Made by a program: the position numbers and the translations under genes | Notes under the pieces: model-generated | Seen by the model: only the letters and a program-made list of their open reading frames with translations | What the model was told of the DNA's origin: nothing | The model's database searches: none | Assembly (NCBI GenBank): GCA_030530145.1 | Contig: JAUMVN010000002.1 | Coordinates: 185,375 to 249,374 of the forward strand | Length of the DNA stretch: 64,000 nt | Reading direction: 5' to 3' | Source of the DNA: Coriobacteriia bacterium | GTDB lineage: Bacteria; Actinomycetota; Coriobacteriia; Coriobacteriales; Atopobiaceae | Shown here: positions 1-7,669 of the stretch, piece by piece | Layout: each line of letters opens with the position of its first letter | Position numbering within the stretch: position 1 is the stretch's first letter

Positions 1-1
1 C

Positions 2-1180
2 GCCGCCTACGCCGGTGCCATGGACTTCGACGAGGCCATCGAGAAGGGCCTCGTGGAGTGGACGCCCGAGGAGGTCCTCGACTCCTTCATTGAGAACATC
101 AAGAAGGTCTCCGTGCCCGGCTTCAAGGCCGGCTCCGACTACTCGGTGGTCTACACCCCGCTCAACGGCACCGGCATGGAGTGCGTGACCCGCATCCTCA
201 AGGAGATCGGCGTCGAGAACGTCTCGGTCGTGCCCGAGCAGGCCGAGCCCGACGGCAACTTCCCCACCTGCAACTACCCGAACCCCGAGTTCCGCGCCGC
301 CCTCGAGCTCGCCCTCAAGCTCGCCGAGGAGGTCAAGCCGAACCTCGTCGTGGCCACCGACCCCGACGCCGACCGCATGGGCACCGCCATCCCGCACGAC
401 GGCGACTACGTGCTTCTCTCCGGCAACGAGATGGGCGTCCTGCTCATGGACTGGCTGGCCAACATGGCCAAGGAGAACGGCGAGGACGTCGCGGCCAAGG
501 TCGCGGTCTCGACCATCGTCTCGTCCTCCATGCCCGACGCCCTCGCCAAGGATTGGGGCTTCGAGATGCGCCGCGTCCTCACCGGCTTCAAGTACATCGG
601 CGACCAGATCGACCAGCTCAAGGATGCCGGCGAGGAGGACCGCTACCTCATGGGCTTCGAGGAGTCCTACGGCTACCTCGTGGGCACCCACGCCCGCGAC
701 AAGGACGCCATCGTCGCCACGATGCTCTGCGTCGAGATGGCCTCCTACTACGCCTCCAAGGGCATGGACCTCTACGAGGCCATGGACGCCCTGTACCAGA
801 AGTACGGCTACTACCTCAACGGCACCGTCAACGCGTCCTTCCCGGGCGCTGCCGGCGCCGAGCGCATGGCTCAGATCATGGACGGCTTGCGCAAGCAGCC
901 GCTGACCGAGATCGCCGGGTACAAGGTCGAGGGCATGACCGACTACGCCGCCAGCCCCGAGATGCCGCGCGTCTCCGGCCTGCAGAAGGAGGCCGCGCAG
1001 ACCCTGCCGCCCGCCAACGTGATCGAGTACCGCCTCGAGGGCAACAACAAGGTCATCTTCCGCCCCTCCGGCACCGAGCCCAAGGTCAAGGCGTATCTCT
1101 TCTCCGTGGGTGCGACCCGCGAGGAGTCCGAGGCCGTCCGTGACAAGCTCGAGGCCGCCGCGAAGGAGATTCTGTCTTAA
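2..1180 (+). CDS. Alpha-phosphohexomutase (phosphoglucomutase/phosphomannomutase), 5' end missing
   Basis: The open frame runs in from the left edge, so the N-terminus and the active-site serine loop lie outside the window. What remains shows the other family landmarks: the metal-binding loop DPDADR (about 361-378), the sugar-binding loop GFEESYGYL (about 655-681) and the phosphate-binding loop RPSGTEPK near 1063-1086. The enzyme should interconvert hexose 1- and 6-phosphates in the cytoplasm, feeding glycogen or cell-envelope sugar synthesis. The loop EESYG is typical of PgcA-type phosphoglucomutases, but glucose versus mannose specificity cannot be settled from this fragment. The ATG at 20 is internal, because the frame stays open upstream of it. 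Confidence 0.93.
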   Translation, partial: AAYAGAMDFDEAIEKGLVEWTPEEVLDSFIENIKKVSVPGFKAGSDYSVVYTPLNGTGMECVTRILKEIGVENVSVVPEQAEPDGNFPTCNYPNPEFRAALELALKLAEEVKPNLVVATDPDADRMGTAIPHDGDYVLLSGNEMGVLLMDWLANMAKENGEDVAAKVAVSTIVSSSMPDALAKDWGFEMRRVLTGFKYIGDQIDQLKDAGEEDRYLMGFEESYGYLVGTHARDKDAIVATMLCVEMASYYASKGMDLYEAMDALYQKYGYYLNGTVNASFPGAAGAERMAQIMDGLRKQPLTEIAGYKVEGMTDYAASPEMPRVSGLQKEAAQTLPPANVIEYRLEGNNKVIFRPSGTEPKVKAYLFSVGATREESEAVRDKLEAAAKEILS

Positions 1181-1226
1181 GACAAGGCCTGTGGCCGGCG
1201 AGAAACGCATTCGCATGACGCAGCAA

Positions 1227-1263
1227 GGCCCTGGAGCCGACCACGGCTCCGGGGCCGTTTTCG
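1227..1263 (+). terminator. Rho-independent terminator of the phosphohexomutase gene
   Basis: A 13-bp stem (1227-1239 with 1244-1256, one G-T wobble) closes a four-base loop and is followed by GTTTTCGT. It sits 47 bases after the stop codon. Confidence 0.75.
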
Positions 1264-1305
1264 TGCAGGACGATACCCGTCGCCCGGGGAGGACGACGCA
1301 CAAGA

Positions 1306-1341
1306 AGCGCGGCCGCCTTCTCGTTGGAAGACGGCCGCGCT
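1306..1341 (-). terminator. Probable terminator of the C39-like gene
   Basis: A 10-bp perfect arm pair (1306-1315 with 1332-1341) continues after one mismatch into CTTC/GAAG. Read on the minus strand it lies just after the C39-like gene and is followed by a weak T-rich stretch (TTCTTGT). Confidence 0.5.
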
Positions 1342-1393
1342 GTCCGTTCGTATGGCCGATCGGGCTATGGGAGACTCTCCGCGAGCTTCTTGC

Positions 1394-2557
1394 CTACTCG
1401 CTCGCGTCGGAGCTGTCCGAGGCCTTGGCGCTGACGCCGTAGAACGTGTCGCAGGCGCCCGCGATGGTCGAGGCCGACCACTCGCGCCCGGCGACGCTCG
1501 GGTCCGTCGGGTCGTAGACCACGACGGTGCCGTCGGCGTTCTCGGTTACCACGAGCACCCAGTGGGCGGTGTCGGTGAGGGTGCCCGCCTTCGCCTCCAC
1601 GAGCAGGTACACGCCGGCGTCGAGGACCTGCGTGAGGTTGTCGGCGCTCGATGCGTGCGACGTGACCGTGAGGTTGAGCTCCTCGGCGGCGGCCTCGTAG
1701 AAGGAGGCGTCGGTGCCGGAGTCGCCCGTGGCCGCGCCCTTCTCGGTCGCGAGGGCCGCCATGTCGGCGGGCGTCTTGTCGTTGTTGCCGGTAAGGGCCA
1801 TATAGGCCATCGAGAAGGCCGTGGGGCCGGAGCCGGAGACCGCGAGGGCGTGCTCGCCGTAGTCGACGGCGCCCCAGCGCGCGTCCCAGCAGTAGAGCTC
1901 GGGGACGGTGCCCTTGGAGACCTCCGAGCCGTAGGCCTGGGCGGTCTTGGACGCGTCCAGGTACGACGCCACGAAGTCGACCGCCTCGGGCTGCTCGAGC
2001 GCCAGGTCGATGAGGGCCGTGTCCTCGTACTTGTCGGCGTTGGCGGCGATTCTGGCGAGGGCGTCGCCGCGGTCGAGCTCGGTCTTGAAGCGGTTGGAGA
2101 GCTCGTCGGTCACCCCGACGGCCACGCGGGAGTCGACCTGGTTCTGCTCGACGGCGCTCTGCTCCTCGTTCGCGCCGGACGTGCATCCGCGGATGCAGGA
2201 AGAGACGCCGACGACTACCAGGATGGCCAGGACGACGGCGAGCGCGGCGAGAAGGACGGTCCTGCGATCGGCGCTGCGGCGCCCGCGCCCGCCCTGGAAG
2301 TTGATGTTGCGCGCCCGGAGCGGGTAGCCGCCGTTCCCCTTGCCCTTGGTCAGGCTCGGGACCCCGCCGCCCCTGTGCATGCGCCCGCCGCTGCGCTGCT
2401 GTGTGCCGCGGGGCCCGTGGTAAGAGCCTCCCCCGAGGTTGACGCGCTCGGGCGTCTGGGACGACCCCCTTGACGCTCCCGATCGGCCGCTTCCGTAGGA
2501 CGACCCGCCGCGCGAGCTCCGGCCGCCGCGTCGGTTGTTGGGGCTTTCGTATTGCAT
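1394..2557 (-). CDS. Membrane-anchored C39-like (papain-fold) protein lacking the catalytic cysteine
   Basis: The 387-residue product starts at an ATG preceded by AGGCGGAGG. Residues 1-90 form an Arg/Gly/Ser-rich basic tail. A single hydrophobic span of about 25 residues follows (LLAALAVVLAILVVVGV), so the C-terminal part should be extracellular. That part resembles the C39-type peptidase fold: a GPT block in helix position, a late TAHWVLVV histidine and YDPTDP. In active relatives the block reads CGP; here it is SGPT, with Ser243 (codon TCC, 1831-1829) in place of Cys. It may be a binding pseudoenzyme, or a diverged hydrolase. It lies downstream of the penicillin-binding protein but behind a terminator, so it probably has its own promoter. 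Family assignment is from motif shape only. Confidence 0.7.
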   Translation of the reverse strand: MQYESPNNRRGGRSSRGGSSYGSGRSGASRGSSQTPERVNLGGGSYHGPRGTQQRSGGRMHRGGGVPSLTKGKGNGGYPLRARNINFQGGRGRRSADRRTVLLAALAVVLAILVVVGVSSCIRGCTSGANEEQSAVEQNQVDSRVAVGVTDELSNRFKTELDRGDALARIAANADKYEDTALIDLALEQPEAVDFVASYLDASKTAQAYGSEVSKGTVPELYCWDARWGAVDYGEHALAVSGSGPTAFSMAYMALTGNNDKTPADMAALATEKGAATGDSGTDASFYEAAAEELNLTVTSHASSADNLTQVLDAGVYLLVEAKAGTLTDTAHWVLVVTENADGTVVVYDPTDPSVAGREWSASTIAGACDTFYGVSAKASDSSDASE

Positions 2558-2593
2558 GGGACCTCCGCCTCGTGCGCACAGATAATCTCTCGA

Positions 2594-2599
2594 ATTGTA
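2594..2599 (-). promoter_or_regulatory. Candidate -10 box for the C39-like gene
   Basis: TACAAT on the minus strand, 37 bases before the start codon, is one base from consensus. No convincing -35 box lies 16-18 bases further upstream. Confidence 0.3.
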
Positions 2600-2689
2600 C
2601 GACCTATCCTGGCGCGGGTTCGTTCGCAAGAGCGCGCGAATCCGTGAGCGCACGGTAAGAGGGGGTGCCTGGACGCGGCCGGCACACAT

Positions 2690-2722
2690 AAAAGAAGGGG
2701 CGGGCCTCCTGGGCCCGCCCCT
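2690..2722 (-). terminator. Rho-independent terminator of the penicillin-binding protein gene
   Basis: A perfect 10-bp GC stem (2697-2706 with 2712-2721) lies just after the stop codon on the minus strand and is followed by TTCTTTTA. Confidence 0.85.
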
Positions 2723-2733
2723 ATGGCATTTGG

Positions 2734-4956
2734 TTATTGGCCTGCCGCGCCGCCGCCGGTATCGCCGCCGCCGCTCGGAGTCGTCCCGCCGGAGTCCCCG
2801 CCGCAGCTGGGCGTCGTTTCGCCGCCGGTGCCGCCTCCAGTGGTTCCGCCGCCGGAGGTCCCGCCGCCCGTGGTGTCGGAGTAGCCGCCGTTGCCGTAGC
2901 CCGAGTAGCTGTTCTGGCTGTAGCTGTTGTCCGTGTACTCGGTGGTCGTCTCTTCGGTCGTTGTGTACTCGGTGGTGTAGTCGTAGTAGCCGTTGTTCAC
3001 GTACGCCTGGGTTCCCACGAAGGTCCAGCTGCTGTTGGACTTGTACTCGGCCGTGTGGTCGGGCGTCTCGAACTCCTGGCGCGCGACCCCCGAGAGCACC
3101 GTGTTCATGAAGCTCGTCCACATGGGCTGCGAGGTCGTCTGCGTGGTCGCGTGGGTGCCCTGGTAGTAGGCGGTCGTGTTGTTCGTGGGGTTGCCGAACC
3201 AGGTGACGGTCGTGATCTGGGGCGTGAAGCCGCAGAACCAGAGGTTGTCGTAGGTCTCGGTCGTGCCCGTCTTGCCGCCGGCGGGCTGGTTGGCGGTGAA
3301 CTGGCCCTTGACGTACCAGGTGGTGTAGCCGGCGTTGAAGACGTTCTCGAGCACCTCGCGGGCGTCGGCCGCCACGGCGGAGTCGACCACCTGCTGGGGA
3401 TCGTCGGTGTGCTCGTAGACGGTGCCGCCGTTGCGGTTCTCGATCTTCGTGATGGCCACGGTGTCGCGGTGCACGCCGTTGTTGGCGATGGTCGAGTAGG
3501 CCTCGGCCATCTCGAGCGGGGTCACCTCGGAGGTGCCGAGGACCGAGGAGTCGTAGGGCTGCACCGTCGAGTCGATGCCGAGCTGCTTTGCCATGCTGAT
3601 GAGCTTATCCACGCCGATGGCTTCGATGACCTGCGCGTAGCCGGTGTTGGAGGACACCTGGGTCGCGCGGTCGAGCGTGATGTTGCCGAAGCTCGCGCCC
3701 TCGTCGTTCTGCACGTTCCACAGCGAGGTGACCTGCAGCGGCGAGTTGCAGTTGAGCACGACCGTGGAGCTCATGCCCTCGTTGAGCGCGGCGAGCAGCG
3801 TGATGGGCTTGAAGCAGGAGCCCGGCTGGCGCTTGCTCGTCACGAGGTTGACCTGGGAGCTCTCGCGCTCGCTGTAGTAGTCGCTGCCGCCGACCATGGC
3901 CTTGATGTAGCCGTTAGTGTTGTCGACGCACACGAGCGCGCCGTCGGTGTCGTCGTTGCCGGAGGCGTCGACGACGTTCTTGACGGACTCCTCGGCCGCG
4001 GCCTGGTAGCTCGGGTCGAGCGTCGTGTAGACCTTCAGGCCGCCCTGCATGATCGTGTCGCTCGAGAAGTTCTGGAGCAGCAGCTGCTTCACGTAGTTCG
4101 TGAAGTAGGGGTAGTTGCCGCTGTTGTCGGTGAGCTCGCCGCGGTCGAGCACGAGTTCCTCGGCCTGGGCGGCGTCGTGCTCCTCCTGGGTGATGTCGCC
4201 GGCCTCGAGCATGCGGTCGAGGACGAGGTTGCGGCGAGAGACGCAGTTCTCGGGGTTCTTGAAGGGGTCGTAGAGGGTGGGGGAGTTGGGCAGGCCCACG
4301 AGCGTGGCCGCCTCGGCCAGCGTGAGCTCGCTCGCGTGCTTGTTGAAGTAAGTGATGCTCGCGGCCTCGATGCCGTAGGCGGAGTTGCCGTAGTAGATGG
4401 TGTTCACGTACATGTTCAGGATCTGGTCCTTGGTGTACATCTTCTCCATCTGGATGGCGATGTAGGCCTCGCGGACCTTGCGCTTGAGCGACATCTCGAA
4501 CTGTTCGTCCGAGAGGATGGTGTTTCTCACCAGCTGCTGCGTGATGGAGGAGCCGCCGCCCTGCTCGCTCTTGCCGGTCAGCTGGCCCGCGACGGCGCGC
4601 AGGATGCCCTGGGGGTCGACGCCGTTGTGGGTGTAGAAGCGCTTGTCCTCGGTGTCCACGGTGCCCTTGAGCACGTAGGGAGAGATGTCGTCGAGGGTGA
4701 CCGAGCGGCGCTGCTGCAGGTAATAGGTGGCGATCTCGTTGCCGTCGGCGTCGTAGACGCGCGTGGGCTCGGCCACGAGGTAGTTGTCCGCCGAGGTGTA
4801 GTCGGGCAGGTCCTCGAGCCACGTGGAGATGACCGCGCCCATCGAGAGGCACAGCGAGATGATGAGAAGCGCCATGAAGCCGATGACGCCCGCCGCCCCG
4901 AAGCCGACGATGTGCGTCCTCGAGTGCTTATGTGCCCTGCGGGTCCTGATGCCCAT
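2734..4956 (-). CDS. Class A penicillin-binding protein (bifunctional peptidoglycan synthase)
   Basis: This 740-residue protein polymerises glycan strands and cross-links peptides outside the membrane. After a basic N-terminus comes one membrane span (about 16-40). The GT51 glycosyltransferase domain follows, with EDKRFYTH (catalytic Glu103), GGSSITQQL and a KRKVREAY block. The transpeptidase domain has SCFK (nucleophile Ser380), SSNTG and GKTGTT. The last roughly 100 residues are a low-complexity Tyr/Thr/Ser/Gly tail, likely a wall-spanning tether. The ATG at 4956 is preferred over an upstream in-frame start because AAGGAGGG precedes it by three bases and MGIRTRR suits a cytoplasmic anchor. 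It is divergent from tyrS. Confidence 0.95.
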   Translation of the reverse strand: MGIRTRRAHKHSRTHIVGFGAAGVIGFMALLIISLCLSMGAVISTWLEDLPDYTSADNYLVAEPTRVYDADGNEIATYYLQQRRSVTLDDISPYVLKGTVDTEDKRFYTHNGVDPQGILRAVAGQLTGKSEQGGGSSITQQLVRNTILSDEQFEMSLKRKVREAYIAIQMEKMYTKDQILNMYVNTIYYGNSAYGIEAASITYFNKHASELTLAEAATLVGLPNSPTLYDPFKNPENCVSRRNLVLDRMLEAGDITQEEHDAAQAEELVLDRGELTDNSGNYPYFTNYVKQLLLQNFSSDTIMQGGLKVYTTLDPSYQAAAEESVKNVVDASGNDDTDGALVCVDNTNGYIKAMVGGSDYYSERESSQVNLVTSKRQPGSCFKPITLLAALNEGMSSTVVLNCNSPLQVTSLWNVQNDEGASFGNITLDRATQVSSNTGYAQVIEAIGVDKLISMAKQLGIDSTVQPYDSSVLGTSEVTPLEMAEAYSTIANNGVHRDTVAITKIENRNGGTVYEHTDDPQQVVDSAVAADAREVLENVFNAGYTTWYVKGQFTANQPAGGKTGTTETYDNLWFCGFTPQITTVTWFGNPTNNTTAYYQGTHATTQTTSQPMWTSFMNTVLSGVARQEFETPDHTAEYKSNSSWTFVGTQAYVNNGYYDYTTEYTTTEETTTEYTDNSYSQNSYSGYGNGGYSDTTGGGTSGGGTTGGGTGGETTPSCGGDSGGTTPSGGGDTGGGAAGQ

Positions 4957-5129
4957 GTACCCTCCTTGAGGGAGTCGATTCGCATATAGGCTCCAGTATA
5001 ATGGGCGCCCGCGAACGGCCCGTTTGGGAATGCGCACGTGTTGTGACGTTGTGGAGCGTGCGGCACCCTACCTGCGCTATTGTATAAGGCTATGTAAATC
5101 CAGATTGACTACCCATGGAGGGCAGAGCA
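4957..5129. promoter_or_regulatory. Divergent promoter region between the PBP gene and tyrS
   Basis: On the plus strand there are TATAAT at 4997-5002 and TATAAG at 5083-5088, the latter well placed for tyrS. On the minus strand TATACT overlaps the first of these, about 40 bases before the PBP start. None has a clear -35 box, so assignments are tentative. Confidence 0.4.
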
Positions 5130-6347
5130 GTGCTTCCCGTCGAAGAGCAGCTAAAGGTGATCACTTCCGGCACGATGCAGATCGTGCCGCTGGACGAGCT
5201 CAAGAAGAAGCTCGAGAAGGGCACCCCGCTCAACATCAAGCTCGGCGTCGACCCCACCTCGCCCGACCTGCACCTGGGCCACGCCGTCCCGCTGCGCAAG
5301 ATGCGCCAGTTCCAGGACCTCGGCCACACGGTCACGCTCATCATCGGCAACGGCACCGCTCTGATCGGCGACCCCTCGGGCCGCGACTCCACCCGCCCGC
5401 CGCTCACCGAGGAGCAGGTCGAGGCCAACGCCAAGACCTATGTCGAGCAGGCCTTGAAGGTCCTCGACCCCCAGAAGACCAAGATCGTCCACAACGGCGA
5501 CTGGATCAAGCCGCTGAACCTCGGCAAGATGCTCGGCCTCATGAGCAAGTTCAATGTGGCCCGCATCCTCGAGCGCGAGGACTTCCACAACCGCTACACC
5601 GAGGGCCGCTCCATCGCCCTGCACGAGTTCATCTACCCGGTGCTCCAGGCCTACGACTCCGTGGTCATCGAGGCTGACCTCGAGATGGGCGGCAACGACC
5701 AGATCTTCAACCTGCTCGCGGGCCGCGACCTCATGCGCGCCGAGGGCATGGAGCCGCAGGTCGCCCTGACCATGCCGCTCCTGGTGGGCACCGACGGCAA
5801 GAAGAAGATGTCCAAGAGCTACGGCAACTACATCGGCCTCACCGACGAGCCGGCCGACATGTTCGGCAAGGTCATGTCCATCGCCGACGAGATCGTGCCG
5901 ATGTACTACCGCCTGTGCTCCACCAAGTCCATCGAGGAGATCGACGCCATCGACGCCGCCTTCGCTGACGGCTCGGCCGACCCCTACAAGCTCAAGCGCG
6001 AGCTCGGCGTGAACATCGTCGACCTCTACCACGGCGAGGGCGAGGGGGAGAAGGCCATGGCCGCCTTCGACGCGCAGTTCAAGAAGGGCGAGGCCCCCGA
6101 GGACATGCCCGAGTTCCCGCTTTCCACCGTCGAGCCCAACGCCGAGGGCAAGGTTTACCTGGCCAAGCTCCTCGCCGACCTCGGCATCTGCAAGTCCGCC
6201 GGCGAGGGCCGTCGCCTCATCGACGGCGGCGGCGTCAAGATCGCCGGCGAGCCCGTCGCCCCCAAGTGCTACAACGTCGAGCCTTCGCTCTTCTCGGCCG
6301 GCACGACCGTTCAGTCCGGCAAGAAGCACTGGGCCAAGCTGGTCTAG
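5130..6347 (+). CDS. tyrS: Tyrosyl-tRNA synthetase
   Basis: A 405-residue class I synthetase charges tRNA-Tyr. The HIGH-type motif is HLGH at residues 48-51 and KMSKS is at 226-230. An S4-like RNA-binding domain closes the protein (LAKLLADLGIC through GVKIAGEP). I chose the GTG at 5130 because GGAGGG lies seven bases upstream and the protein then begins MLPVEEQL. An in-frame ATG at 5115 would add five residues but has no ribosome site. There is no T-box-like leader in the short upstream region. A perfect terminator follows, so the gene is probably transcribed alone. Confidence 0.96.
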   Translation: MLPVEEQLKVITSGTMQIVPLDELKKKLEKGTPLNIKLGVDPTSPDLHLGHAVPLRKMRQFQDLGHTVTLIIGNGTALIGDPSGRDSTRPPLTEEQVEANAKTYVEQALKVLDPQKTKIVHNGDWIKPLNLGKMLGLMSKFNVARILEREDFHNRYTEGRSIALHEFIYPVLQAYDSVVIEADLEMGGNDQIFNLLAGRDLMRAEGMEPQVALTMPLLVGTDGKKKMSKSYGNYIGLTDEPADMFGKVMSIADEIVPMYYRLCSTKSIEEIDAIDAAFADGSADPYKLKRELGVNIVDLYHGEGEGEKAMAAFDAQFKKGEAPEDMPEFPLSTVEPNAEGKVYLAKLLADLGICKSAGEGRRLIDGGGVKIAGEPVAPKCYNVEPSLFSAGTTVQSGKKHWAKLV

Positions 6348-6377
6348 GCAGCGGCGTCACAGCGTTTTCGTAACGCA

Positions 6378-6418
6378 GCGCCCGGCGAGAAGCACGCGCT
6401 TCTCGCCGGGCGCTTTTC
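6378..6418 (+). terminator. Strong rho-independent terminator of tyrS
   Basis: A perfect 16-bp stem (6378-6393 with 6398-6413) around the loop ACGC is followed by TTTTCGT. Confidence 0.93.
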
Positions 6419-6650
6419 GTGGGTCGGCGGGGTGTGCCGGCTCCGGCTCCGGCACATCTCTACCGCTCCAAAATGCGGTTTCGCGCTTCTTTTCTCGGTG
6501 GAAACTGCTATCTGGAGCGGCAAAGATTTTCTGGCTGATCGATGGCCGTCGAGCCATTCACCCCGGGAATATTACCGACTGGCTGGTTAACGCGTTTTCG
6601 TTCTTATTTCACGGCTAAAGTTGCGTCAAGCCCAATCCAGGATAGATGGG
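6419..6650. other. Intergenic stretch without a recognisable gene
   Basis: Apart from the tyrS terminator at its left, the space between tyrS and the next gene shows no supported ORF or RNA. Its base composition becomes more AT-rich toward the right, matching the two small genes that follow. Confidence 0.5.
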
Positions 6651-7046
6651 GTGACTGTGAAGACTACGTTCTGGCCTGTGAAAGCGCTCGTGGCGCTTTT
6701 CGTCGGCGTGGCGATTGGCATATACCTCGGCTCGACGGATGTACCGCAGAGACTCAACCTTATCCAGGGAGACCCCAGTTCGTCTGACAACGCAGCGGCG
6801 GAATACTCACATGTGCTCGGCGTTGTTGAGTCGGCTAGTTCTACGGAGGTGTCGATTCAGCGCTGCGGCTATCTTTTGAAAGGCCAGTCCGTCGTCTTCC
6901 TATTGGATGACCAGCTGACTCATTGTGACGTTGCGCTTACAGAGGGTAAACGTGTGTACATATCGTATAAGGACTCATATCAGAATTGGCAGTCCGACGA
7001 GCCTTACACCGCTTTGCTTATCGAGGATGCGGAACCGTATCTTTAG
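6651..7046 (+). CDS. Small single-span membrane protein, paralogue of the next gene
   Basis: The protein (about 131 residues from GTG 6651) has one N-terminal membrane span (VKALVALFVGVAIGIYLGS). A predicted extracytoplasmic beta-rich domain of about 95 residues follows and ends EDAEPYL. It shares a residue pattern with its downstream neighbour: G-[IF]-[YF]-LGST, LG[VI]VES, [SI]-C-x-Y, V-x-I-[ST]-Y and DAEP[YF]L. GTG 6651 has AGGAT seven bases upstream. GTG 6657 and TTG 6621 are alternatives. I do not recognise the family. Codon use is less GC-rich than in the flanking genes, which suggests recent acquisition. Confidence 0.65.
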   Translation: MTVKTTFWPVKALVALFVGVAIGIYLGSTDVPQRLNLIQGDPSSSDNAAAEYSHVLGVVESASSTEVSIQRCGYLLKGQSVVFLLDDQLTHCDVALTEGKRVYISYKDSYQNWQSDEPYTALLIEDAEPYL

Positions 7047-7099
7047 CATATTGCGGTTAAGGCGGCGTTAGCCCATTTCAAATCAGGGGTGGGGGGTCA

Positions 7100-7513
7100 A
7101 TGAGTAGGCGGGCGATTGTGAAAATGGCGGCGGGCTTAAGGGGTGCCCTGTTCGTATTGGTGCCGCTTTTGGTCGGCACGGCGGCGGGCATCTTTCTTGG
7201 CTCTACGTATATGCTGCGCGACGGCATGGTCGTCGAGAAGGGGCCGCAGGTCGCAAATTCGTATCCTGTGGAGGTGCTGGGCATTGTCGAGTCGGTGGGC
7301 TCTTCGCAGATTTCGATTAAAAGCTGCGAGTACTCCACTAGGGGAGAGACTGCTGTCTTTTTACTGAAACGCGGATGGACGAAATTCGAGACCGATCCCG
7401 TGGTCGATCAGCACGTATATATCACCTATATAGCCCCGGACTCAGGTGAGCCCCATACGGCTTACGGCATCTATGACGCGGAGCCCTTTCTTCGGTTGCC
7501 GGGCGGCCAATGA
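7100..7513 (+). CDS. Small single-span membrane protein, paralogue of the previous gene
   Basis: The 137-residue product begins at an ATG preceded by GGTGGGGGG. It has a membrane span at about residues 15-35 (ALFVLVPLLVGTAAGIFLGS) and a beta-rich outer domain like that of its upstream neighbour (LGIVESVGSS, ISIKSCEY, HVYITY, YDAEPFL). The pair looks like a local tandem duplication that has since diverged. Function is unknown; a small envelope or sensor role would be only a guess. Codon use is again less GC-rich than in the flanking housekeeping genes. Confidence 0.7.
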   Translation: MSRRAIVKMAAGLRGALFVLVPLLVGTAAGIFLGSTYMLRDGMVVEKGPQVANSYPVEVLGIVESVGSSQISIKSCEYSTRGETAVFLLKRGWTKFETDPVVDQHVYITYIAPDSGEPHTAYGIYDAEPFLRLPGGQ

Positions 7514-7669
7514 CGCGGTGCCCTGTTGCGGCGTTCGGCTTCAGCGCGTCGTTTTCTTGCCGGCCGCGTAGTTGCGCTCTTCCCGTCGAGGGCTTGACGC
7601 GGGGTTTGGGCGCGGGGTGTTGGCGGTATCGTAAATAAGTTTGGACACCCCGGGCTCAAAGGAGAGGTT

